Virus record (IMG/VR): IMGVR_UViG_3300017740_000114
Span: 1 to 20,711 of that record
Source of the DNA: a virus
Reading direction: 5' to 3' (one strand)
DNA length: 20,711 bases
Shown here: positions 13,901 through 16,038 of the stretch, in pieces
Position numbering within the stretch: position 1 is the stretch's first letter
How the letters are laid out: every line of letters begins with the position of its first letter
Position numbers and translations under genes: made by a program
The notes under the pieces: generated by a model
Seen by the model: only the letters and a program-made list of their open reading frames with translations
The model's database searches: none
Told to the model about the DNA's origin: nothing

Positions 13901-14209
13901 TCCACTAATGTTGTAAGAGTAAATTCTTTAGCCACTGGAATAGGAACTATTGGATTTAGTTCGACTACAGAATCGTTTGATAGTACATTGTTCACTTTTG
14001 ACAATTCCGGATTAAAATCATTTACTGGCGGATTTACTACATCCAATTATTTTGGTGAATTTAGTTGGGGTAAAGTTATAGTTGATGCTAGAACTAAAGA
14101 ACTATCGCATGAAGCAAGAACTTTAAATGGATTCTCGGGATTATCAACTTCGGATACATTAACTCGAACAAGATATCTTAGATTTAAAAAGAACACCAAT
14201 ACAATATAA
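1922..14209 (+). CDS. 7: Giant baseplate wedge protein gp7-like with degenerate YHYH domain and internal repeats
   Basis: This encodes 4095 residues. I chose the ATG at 1922 (MAETRIKFSNIV) because it lies 19 bases after the gp6 stop; the frame is open to an ATG at 1853, but that start would overlap the gp6 tail and add 23 unconvincing residues. The call rests on position between gp6 and gp8, as in T4, and on an N-terminus (QLPLYVENEFPLISEFLKQY) that I recall from cyanophage proteins annotated as gp7 wedge initiator. T4 gp7 is about 1030 residues, so this is roughly fourfold larger. Residues ~1-250 look like the conserved wedge head. A YHYH-type domain (IIGWAYDGNPIYGPYGY) starts near residue 1264. 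The rest is beta-rich repeat modules, listed separately. I see no signal peptide, membrane segment or catalytic motif. The C-terminus (ELSHEARTLNGFSGLS) precedes a late promoter that overlaps the stop codon. The gp7 name is well supported by context; the role of most of the chain is unknown. Confidence 0.78.
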   Translation: MAETRIKFSNIVKSQLPLYVENEFPLISEFLKQYYIGQEYKSGPIDLIQNIDQYVKLDEQTSIDHEVILSGDTDAFSTTININLEDSPKGTTDFPSSYGLLKLGNEVITYTGKTLSSFTGCIRGFNGVTSYKSDSNPGELVFSSTSAEDHKDGDTIQNLSCLFLKEFLSKTKIQLLPGLSERPLSSNINQNLFIKQAKDFYTSKGTDESYRILFNALYGVNVEIVKPREYLFTPSNARNLVTSNFLIEPIFGNPSELDSRTIFQGDNDETYTSIYGIEKINAGTGKNFFKLSYDDGYNRDIRVLGSTTGNFKVAPKTHIIGNVSAGSTFIDVDSTIGFPNSGSLYVDYPTGVANQTGIVSYTSKTITQFLDCSNITETLIDGDTLSTEDFAFVKPDENNSSIVVRLSSVLSGFSKQDGIYDYKPGDSFNIKTLGVEEDSFKFKNWLYNNPVKYLIADIELIGNVSPKTYKLTLNKDNYLLLGDNVTVTSASGIEVYNAEISDIISSKVVTIKTSGNLITGTEYYLQRNIRKATSTFFPQINKFHANIQNVYKKQYGDSILVASNSLPSYKEKPIVANKSTKTFSGTFVGTTLNIKDHGYYSGESISYTPQKIVRNVDVGDGQIIEVSTILSSLFGGDDGGEGIYYVSRVDNNNIKLAKSLANLYTSKFVVIESTTTVSNNILERSETKNKNIESQKLYREIATPIDSEVKVETKPGSTGILVNGVEILNYKSKDIIHTGRLEEVKVSSPGIDFDVINPPELTIVDPVGTGASGFLAVNGSLRELRIIDRGFDFTEVPVVTITGGNGKDANALVNLKLISHSQEFFSDPQSNRVGLGSTLSTIGFSTYHKFRNGEQLVYKPNSQQIVGGLSTDATYFAEVVDATTIKLHNTVGEAVSGINTVTLSFNGIGKHTLECSSKKAVVDSINIVNSGFGYQNKKRSVISSGINTSSDTINIENHDYKSGEILRYSSGTTNIGGLSNGNNYYVTVVDDNNFKLSEIGSADDETFFYKTKQYVDFNTSGSGTHHFNYIPISVSIKGPVGIETVTGIESSAYEVQVQPIFRGELTSVHLSDKGTGYGTNEIINFKKPPNVSITSGKNAQVNPIVSADGKIVEVIVNNVGSDYTSIPDVDILSSSGIGCVLTPIIENGMLREVKVIEPGSGYISGDVDIEIVATERDFQFIPSLQTWRVNLFEKLYNNNLIGSDDVIVKAALNENSGLQCYSLYAPRALRQMIYSVSESGKTLYGKLDLKLVNSQETDFTDHSPIIGWAYDGNPIYGPYGYSKKDGGLVTLMKSSYKLNTSRVNGPPVSVFPLGFFVEDFTYYENGNDDYLDRNNGRFCITPDYPNGVYAYFVTINPDSIESSGLFENFKLPTFPYTLGDKYYSTPNEFNFKKSSNQDDYDIESNNWCRNTVSYNLREDGVEYPYIYSPNNLSQTGQIVSTTRGKVSRVDVKSSGNNYKVGDTLNFSDSDGTGFGAAGRISRLKGRGVNSISASTSKVSDIKLIPSKKKGTYIVESTSPHNFNALDIVNISGISTTSSKIEGFYTIGVSSERFAISGLGTTGVAVGSTSVTGLVTFFNVSSSLVGSNIVPNDILGIGTERVKVLNVDFKNSRFRVLRSVDETVGGIHTIGSLLIEDSRRLTINSGFKAPYEFKRNKEIYFEPGETVGLGTTAVGIGSVLQFSSFGLNTIGLGTTFGASSLAVPIKSLYIRNHNLQTGDILTYSSNGGNGIVYNEYQNIGVAATLSDNQQLFVAKISNDLIGIATQRVGLGSTGGFDGVGNTSKTLFFTGIGSGSNHSFKTNYTNISGDVSKTTATVTTDSNHGIRAGHNVIVDVNPSFATTYVVKYNDKHRRTLVGIETFSAIGVNSTTNTINILNHGYESGDKVIHSSSTPCQGLENDKIYYIVKVDNDNIKLSNSHYESTNLTPSVVGILSTSFGEFGLINPVIKSYRSSELEFDMSDSSLAFVQQATQYSAFKLNFYTNDSYTNLWETDQVSSGFSISRTGFSGISTTAKVVVSIGKTTPERLYYRLDPILDNNLPKQKSEIISDLEVSNHNSILSQNSIYNGNRRISIAGTNFFTFELSEVPESNSYVSTSSSITYTTDCTHTNGPISAVEVTSSGKNYTTLPSITSINTIEGERGDLISFSDNIGVIEKVKINDIGFDFPTDKTLKPSTSLPQIINIDSFAKIESITITSGGRGYSSAPDLVFFDGKTGDEIIDLSTKYSLGDSTVTILSNTRGINNSIPSVLPIRNTNGVGISTVGFSTITKDVTVEMAVGFSTVGKFPFVVGDQVMIENISIGGTERGYNSKDYGYKLFTLTSVTPNIGGIGTVSYNLSDVLNVGELPGDFDIINSSGMIIAEKDFPTFNIQLTTGNYLSGEKVTTNGKEGVVQSWDRTTKILRVLSSDDFASGEVIRGLTSELSGVASSITSYESYFETDVSSQIFSGNQTGSGFLNDHLQRLPDNLYYQNFSYSLKSVVPFDTWKDTVSSLNHTLGYKKFADLQIESTNLDTSLSVGISTELTDVTVVSSLDGFIDLNCVFDFDIATENNLNFSDGNNILSNEIIFNNKILSDFTESFGNRVLSIDDISPKFNSNPRSTAFSVLNSFNLSDSRFRKYFTYLRDKRFTQERQALIVDLIHDETFGYINQYARLETVYDQGSFDFSISGTEGQLLFYPVKSSVNDYDITTISYNLNDNFLSTGSTSIGGVLIDSESTIVSAGTTATIVSIGNTYHSLKVLVEIAPDVENVSYGATSTFNVNEFEAQELNIVHDGSDVSILEYGKLTTSLSGYSAIGFGTYTARLDGSNIKLDFNPSGIGTNAVVNTIVVGLSSISSGISTVDIKHARLQSTMTDIASSGSPIQNVVAEYPSHISTEIDRYDAGYFMIQIHDTTNDRYEFLEYFVVDDHIEGETSSETFDTEFANIQTHSGLGTFGSRVIANSVGLAATTQVLFTPISGIDATVHVYTNALRIEDDTKDTIDFTNGTIETGYGTYTGTDRDIKREFELTHKNDAIFIKAFEGDSTSIVNLDSNTITIPNHFYVTGEQIEYTCPGIGITQSIGIAQTTFPVTGVTTTLLPETGIFAIKINDNTIKLARSAEDALNSIPKVLDFTSVGVGVGHSFTATNQNPKVLVAIDNLIQSPIVSTAVTTTLSDQVVTTDNIVNFTGITSFFGGDLFKIGNEIMKIESIGIGTANAISVRRGWMGTTIQSGIATGSLVTKVVGNYNIVGNKLNFVEAPYGNTPIGTITNPPDQRDYTGITTSSTFQGRSFMRTAAPNTINETYYKNYVFDDISSNFNGIENEFTLKSNGTNITGIDNEGAIVLINDIFQTPGNANNYTLSENTGITSISFVGFAQTITSDVGISSFPKGGIIVSVGSQKGLGYQPLVAAGGTAIISGLGTISSISIGNSGSGYRSGIQTVNVSVGTSSLSGLNLVRVGIASINNGNIVSIAITNPGTGYTASNLPFVVVDSPLSYSNIPLTYTSGVTGLGTQAKIDVVVGQGSSIIDFEIKNTGYGYGNGETLTVGFGGTTGIPTTSAFTSSNQFEIEIEKIINDEFTGWSLGVIETFDDVTRFIDGTRIDFPLIKAGIPISINKAKGSKIELDQLLLVFVNEILQIPGNSYKFDGGSQITFTEPLKIGDKLTINFYKGSGSDLDVIDREVLETIKYGDEVTLNYNPDLGQKPYQQENARTISTVTNIDRAKTLPYFGPGNTRDTTFERPITWCRQTEDKIINGQEVGKDRELYEAVINPTANIINSVSIGSTIIYVDRLRPVFDLNNENVDSNFRETIQKEITISSSEVTVGASATAVVSSTGTIASIDVNNGGVGYSAAPDVSVGIGSITATATSTIINGVVTGVTITNPGAGYTQTNPPLVLIGPPSQQTETCDVSSYSGDSGVIVGFGITTVGLTNEIGLDFHIPYNSELRNTNLVGAAITLSGISVGDYFTIFNSNAGDALGGTLTSFDTSNNIIGITTLFIDSVFQAKSVQVVTRTIGGISTNVVRVNSLATGIGTIGFSSTTESFDSTLFTFDNSGLKSFTGGFTTSNYFGEFSWGKVIVDARTKELSHEARTLNGFSGLSTSDTLTRTRYLRFKKNTNTI
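2147..3088 (+). repeat. gp7 module C, copies 1 and 2 (IGNE / RG-turn type)
   Basis: Two diverged protein-level copies sit at 2147-2317 (residues 76-132; LLKLGNEVITYTG then FTGCIRGFNGVTSY) and 2900-3088 (residues 327-389; SLYVDYPTGV then GIVSYTSKTITQFLDC). A third copy is at 11405-11575 (residues 3162-3218; LFKIGNEIMKIESIG then ISVRRGWMGTT). The shared pattern is a Gly-rich lead-in, a hydrophobic strand with LGNE or a substitute, a short loop, then a C/V-R-G turn with Gly-Thr/Ser. Copies 1 and 3 are convincing by eye; copy 2 is weaker. The function is unknown; I infer a small beta domain. Confidence 0.55.
3686..3903 (+). repeat. gp7 module A, copy 1 (NHGY / YYV-VD-N-IKL type)
   Basis: Residues 589-661. 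It opens with LNIKDHGYYSGESISY and closes with YYVSRVDNNNIKLAKS. It is the first of six copies of a module whose pattern is a hydrophobic strand, N/D-H-x-Y/L, x-S/T-G-D/E, a strand, a variable loop, then Y-x-V-x-x-V/I-x-x-N-x-I/F-K/G-L/I. This looks like a compact beta domain. The function is not recognised. Confidence 0.6.
4138..5437 (+). repeat. gp7 repeat region: module B copies 1-6 interleaved with module A copies 2 and 3
   Basis: Module B has the pattern V-x-V/I-x-x-x-G-x-G/D-Y/F-x-x-x-P-x-V-x-I followed by a Gly-rich turn. Examples here are LRELRIIDRGFDFTEVPVV (from 4259), SVHLSDKGTGYGTNEI, VEVIVNNVGSDYTSIPDV and LREVKVIEPGSGYISGDV. Module A copy 2 is at 4421-4594 (STYHKFRNGEQLVY to FAEVVDATTIKLHN), and copy 3 at 4763-4924 (TINIENHDYKSGEILRY to YYVTVVDDNNFKLSE). 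After each of these A copies comes a closing strand of the form F-N-x-x-G-x-H-x-F/L (FNGIGKHTL; FNTSGSGTHHF). The order B-B-A-B-A-B-B-B suggests module shuffling rather than one simple tandem array. Confidence 0.65.
5582..6205 (+). other. Degenerate YHYH domain within gp7
   Basis: The region contains IIGWAYDGNPIYGPYGYS (near residue 1264), matching the characteristic WAYDG-P-YGP segment of the YHYH family (PF14240 by recall). It then has NGVYAYFVTINPD, with YAYF at 5966-5977 (residues 1349-1352) where bacterial family members carry Tyr-His-Tyr-His, and FPYTLGDKYYS, which aligns with the following conserved block. Both histidines of the name-giving motif are therefore absent, so any metal or catalytic role assumed for that motif is unlikely here. 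A structural role in the baseplate is the simpler reading. Domain limits are approximate. Confidence 0.7.
6251..6361 (+). repeat. gp7 module B, copy 7
   Basis: KVSRVDVKSSGNNYKVGDTL followed by FSDSDGTGFGAAG fits the V-x-V-x-x-x-G-x-x-Y pattern and the trailing Gly-rich turn of module B. It lies directly after the YHYH domain. Moderate support by eye. Confidence 0.5.
7028..7678 (+). repeat. gp7 module A, copies 4 and 5
   Basis: Copy 4 is at 7028-7219 (residues 1703-1766): SLYIRNHNLQTGDILTYSS, then LFVAKISNDLIGIATQ, then the closing strand FTGIGSGSNHSF. Copy 5 is at 7520-7678 (residues 1867-1919): TINILNHGYESGDKVIHSS, then YYIVKVDNDNIKLSNS. Copy 5 is the clearest match to copies 1 and 3, especially N-H-x-Y, SG-D/E and V-D-x-N-N/D-x-K-L. 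Confidence 0.65.
8249..8563 (+). repeat. gp7 module B, copies 8-10
   Basis: Three successive copies: ISAVEVTSSGKNYTTLPSIT (from 8252), VIEKVKINDIGFDFPTDKT, and IESITITSGGRGYSSAPDLV (to about 8540, followed by FFDGKTG). The third is close to the best conserved form, G-x-G-Y-S-x-A-P-D-V, also seen at residues near 3823 (GGVGYSAAPDV). Confidence 0.6.
9032..9217 (+). repeat. gp7 module E (SGE-V / TSG type)
   Basis: Residues 2371-2432: NYLSGEKVTTNGKEGVVQSW, a linker, ILRVLSSDDFASGEVIRG, then LTSELSGVASSI. The pattern is a GE-x-V strand, a G-x-x-G-V/A-x-A/V turn, a strand ending L-x-V/L, then a second F-x-x-GE-x-I/V-x-G. Similar units occur in the gp8 gene (about 17146-17280) and twice in the DUF4815 gene (about 17884-17940 and 20284-20463). 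Function unknown. Confidence 0.5.
10112..10822 (+). repeat. gp7 module F, two tandem copies
   Basis: Copy 1 is at 10112-10405 (residues 2731-2828): YHSLKVLVEIAPDVENVSYG, then ELNIVHDGSDVSILEYGKLT, then GTYTARLDGSNIKLDFNPSG. Copy 2 is at 10559-10822 (residues 2880-2967): YFMIQIHDTTNDRYEFLEYF, then VVDDHIEG, GTFGSRVIANSVGL and VLFTPISGIDATVHVY. Shared order of features: a strand ending in an acidic turn, Y-E-F/x-x-E-x-x-V, a loop, G-x-G/L-T-F/Y, then a strand ending F-x-P-x-G-x-x-A-x-V. They appear to be diverged tandem duplicates. Confidence 0.55.
10997..11212 (+). repeat. gp7 module A, copy 6
   Basis: Residues 3026-3097: SNTITIPNHFYVTGEQIEYT, an insert rich in GIGI and TTT, then FAIKINDNTIKLARSAED, and downstream the closing strand FTSVGVGVGHSF. 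This is the last A copy and lies 150 residues after the second F module. Confidence 0.6.
11405..11575 (+). repeat. gp7 module C, copy 3
   Basis: Residues 3162-3218: FGGDLFKIGNEIMKIESIG, then ISVRRGWMGTTIQSGIATGS. It matches copy 1 near the N-terminus (LLKLGNEVITYTG; CIRGFNGVTSY) across more than 3000 residues of separation, which indicates an old duplication or module exchange. Confidence 0.55.
11801..12868 (+). repeat. gp7 module D pair with module B copies 11-13 between them
   Basis: Module D copy 1 is at 11801-11977 (residues 3294-3352; ENEFTLKSNG, then IVLINDIFQTPGNANNYTL). Copy 2 is at 12641-12868 (residues 3574-3649; TRIDFPLIKAG, then LLLVFVNEILQIPGNSYKFD and IGDKLTINFYKGSG). The shared core is hydrophobic-V/I-N-D/E-I-F/L-Q-x-P-G-N-x-Y. 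Between them lie B copies: ISSISIGNSGSGYRSGIQTV (from 12110), IVSIAITNPGTGYTASNLPF (from 12251) and IIDFEIKNTGYGYGNGETL (from 12425). Confidence 0.6.
13352..13549 (+). repeat. gp7 module B, copies 14 and 15 (best conserved)
   Basis: Two adjacent copies: IASIDVNNGGVGYSAAPDVS (from 13355) and VTGVTITNPGAGYTQTNPPL (from 13472). They define the consensus V-x-I-x-N-x-G-x-G-Y-x-x-x-P-x-V. The DNA here is about 46% G+C over 13381-13560 (counted), above the surrounding gene. Confidence 0.65.
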
Positions 14210-14212
14210 ATA
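14205..14212 (+). promoter_or_regulatory. T4-type late promoter box for the fibre gene
   Basis: An exact TATAAATA, the T4 late-promoter consensus; cyanophages use a similar NATAAATA box. It overlaps the gp7 stop codon (TAA at 14207-14209). With the usual -10 placement, transcription would begin about base 14218-14220, giving a leader of roughly 12-14 bases before the ATG at 14232. In T4 such promoters are read by host RNA polymerase with gp55 and gp33. The sequence match is exact; activity is inferred. Confidence 0.7.
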
Positions 14213-14231
14213 TATTTAAACCCAAAAAATA

Positions 14232-15974
14232 ATGGCAAGACAGGTAATAGCAACGGGTTCATCTCCAAATGATGGTACAGGTGATAATTTAAGAGCCGGT
14301 GGTACAAAAATTAATGATAACTTTACCGAATTATATGATCTTTTTGGAAATGGAACTACTCTATCAAGTGGATCATGGGACGTAGTTAATTCTGGTATCA
14401 ACACTCTTTCTGACGTTGGTATTGGAACTACTAATCCTAGATTTACTCTCGAAGTAGGAGCAGTAGGTGCTTCAGGAACTTCTTTACATGTTAATGGTGA
14501 TGCTAGAATTACTGGAATAATTTCTACCACCCAAGTAATTATTAGTGGAGAAACGTTAACGGGAGCAGGTGTTACTTCACTTGTTGCTGGTTCGAATATT
14601 ACTTTATCTGGAAGTACTGGACAAGTGACAATTAATGCTTCTGGTGGAGGTGGTGGTGGATCAGCAGGTGTAGGTGGCACTTGGAGCAACTATGATGGTG
14701 TAACTGGTGTTACAACCACAAAGAAAGTAAAAATACAAAATGACTTAGAAGTTACTGGTGTAACAACATCAACTGGTGGTTTTGTTGGCACTCTAGATGG
14801 TGTTGTTGGTGGAAATTCACCAGCAGCTATCACGGGTACAACCATTACAGCAAATACTAATTTTTCTGGCAATCTTACAGGTAATGTAACTGGTAATGTT
14901 AGTGGTTCTTCTGGATCATGTAGTGGAAACTCTGCAACAGCAACAGTTTTAGCAGCATCCAGAAATATTGGTGGCGTTGCTTTTAATGGATCGGGAGATA
15001 TTAACCTTCCAGGTGTCAATCAGGCAGGAAATCAAGATACATCAGGGACTGCCGCAATTGCTACTAATGTTACAGTTACTGATGAGTCTACTGACACAAT
15101 TTGCTTCCCACTGTTTACAACTGCTGCTACTGGAAATTTACCACCTAAAAGTGGAACTAATCTTACCTTCAATTCAAGTACTGGTACTCTAAGTGCTAAC
15201 AATTTTGATGGTAATGCAACAGGATTGACGGGAACTCCCAATCTAGTTGTTGGTATCATTACTGCAACCTCACTTGAGGGTAATGCTTCTGATATGACAG
15301 CAGGTCAATGGGTTCTTGGTGCTAATGGAACTAGCGACTATACATTCACTGGTCCTGGATTAAGTGGAGCACAAAATGATCCGTCTCTTTATCTACAAAG
15401 AGGTAAAACCTATAAATTTGTAAATGGAATGGGTGCTCATCCATTTCAGATTCAATTAACTTCTGGTCAGGGTGGAACCGCATATAATAATGGAGTTACA
15501 AATAATGGAACATCAAGCGGAACTGTAACTATTGAAGTTAGACAAGATGCTCCTGATATTCTCTATTATCAGTGTACTTCTCATGCGAATATGGGAGGAA
15601 TATTAAATATTGTGGGTAGTGGAGTTCCAACTGGTGGTATTATTATGTGGTCTGGTGCTAGTGTTCCTGGTGGGTGGTCACTTTGTGATGGAACTAATTC
15701 GACTCCAGATTTAAGAGATAGATTTATTGTTAGTTCTGGAAGTGTATATTCTATTGGAGATACTGGTGGTGCTAATTCTGTTACTCTCACTGTAGATCAA
15801 ATTCCTGCTCACACTCACGCAATTACTGCCATTAATGATGGATCGCCATCCGCACCTTACTCATCACCCAGATCAGCTTATGCATCTGAGATTGATTCAG
15901 GATCCACAGGTGGTGGTCAGTCACACGAAAACAGACCTCCATATTATGCTCTTGCATTCATTATGAAAACTTGA
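14232..15974 (+). CDS. Fibre protein with cupredoxin-like and tail-collar domains
   Basis: This encodes 580 residues. The start ATG follows an A-rich leader 20 bases after the late-promoter box. Domains in order: an N-terminal motif (GSSPNDGTGDNL then KINDNFTELYDLF, residues ~9-39) that recurs in marine T4-like fibre proteins; VGIGTTNPRFTLEVG (~62-77), a common fibre segment; a polyglycine hinge near residue 140; fibre repeats including SATATVLAASRNIGGVAFNG (~235-254) and CFPLFTTAATGNLPPKSGTN; a cupredoxin-like domain (~358-462); and a phage tail-collar domain (~464-580; IIMWSGASVPGGWSLCDG, DLRDRFIV, IPAHTHAI), ending NRPPYYALAFIMKT. Collar domains occur in receptor-binding short and long tail fibres such as T4 gp12. 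His527 and His529 in PAHTH resemble the metal-binding His-x-His of gp12. In T4, gene 8 follows gene 7 directly, so this gene is an addition between them. Fibre identity is firm; its receptor and attachment site are unknown. Confidence 0.87.
   Translation: MARQVIATGSSPNDGTGDNLRAGGTKINDNFTELYDLFGNGTTLSSGSWDVVNSGINTLSDVGIGTTNPRFTLEVGAVGASGTSLHVNGDARITGIISTTQVIISGETLTGAGVTSLVAGSNITLSGSTGQVTINASGGGGGGSAGVGGTWSNYDGVTGVTTTKKVKIQNDLEVTGVTTSTGGFVGTLDGVVGGNSPAAITGTTITANTNFSGNLTGNVTGNVSGSSGSCSGNSATATVLAASRNIGGVAFNGSGDINLPGVNQAGNQDTSGTAAIATNVTVTDESTDTICFPLFTTAATGNLPPKSGTNLTFNSSTGTLSANNFDGNATGLTGTPNLVVGIITATSLEGNASDMTAGQWVLGANGTSDYTFTGPGLSGAQNDPSLYLQRGKTYKFVNGMGAHPFQIQLTSGQGGTAYNNGVTNNGTSSGTVTIEVRQDAPDILYYQCTSHANMGGILNIVGSGVPTGGIIMWSGASVPGGWSLCDGTNSTPDLRDRFIVSSGSVYSIGDTGGANSVTLTVDQIPAHTHAITAINDGSPSAPYSSPRSAYASEIDSGSTGGGQSHENRPPYYALAFIMKT
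15303..15617 (+). other. Cupredoxin-like domain with complete type-1 copper ligand set
   Basis: Residues ~358-462 of the fibre. YTFTGPGL and LYLQRGKTYKFVNGMGAHPF precede VRQDAPDILYYQCTSHANMG. The candidate ligands are His403 (codon 15438), Cys448 (15573), His451 and Met454. Cys-x2-His-x2-Met matches the ligand spacing of amicyanin (Cys92, His95, Met98 by recall), and the upstream His lies 45 residues before the Cys (39 in amicyanin). All four residues are seen directly; copper binding is inferred. Confidence 0.75.
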
Positions 15975-15981
15975 TAACAAC

Positions 15982-16016
15982 TTATCCTAGAAGAACTATG
16001 ATTTTTTGCAGGATAA
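15982..16016. repeat. Inverted repeat between fibre gene and gp8
   Basis: TTATCCT at 15982-15988 and AGGATAA at 16010-16016 form a perfect 7-bp inverted repeat around a 21-base spacer that contains six T residues. The right arm overlaps the gp8 late-promoter box. It could fold as a hairpin in RNA read through from the fibre gene, but it does not have the stem-then-U-tract form of a standard intrinsic terminator. It may be chance in AT-rich DNA. Confidence 0.4.
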
Positions 16017-16019
16017 ATA
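16012..16019 (+). promoter_or_regulatory. Probable late promoter box for gp8
   Basis: GATAAATA matches the T4 late consensus TATAAATA at seven of eight positions and fits the NATAAATA form reported for cyanophages. It lies 19 bases before the gp8 ATG, the same arrangement as the fibre promoter (19 intervening bases there too), in the only intergenic gap of the window longer than 25 bases. Activity is inferred. Confidence 0.6.
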
Positions 16020-16038
16020 ATAAAAAAAGTCTGTCAAA

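Noticed and set aside
13741-14307. Two adjacent minus-strand open frames near the gp7 end
   Set aside because: They are shadows of gp7 and the fibre start; they would cover the late promoter and are not supported by any motif.
14216-14689. 157-codon open frame on the minus strand, Pro-rich
   Set aside because: It is the reverse of the Gly/Thr-rich fibre coding sequence; GGT/ACC codon bias makes Pro-rich antisense frames open by chance. No promoter or start signal.
15988-16010. Possible intrinsic terminator after the fibre gene
   Set aside because: The T run lies within the spacer of the inverted repeat and not after a GC-rich stem, so the canonical form is not met.
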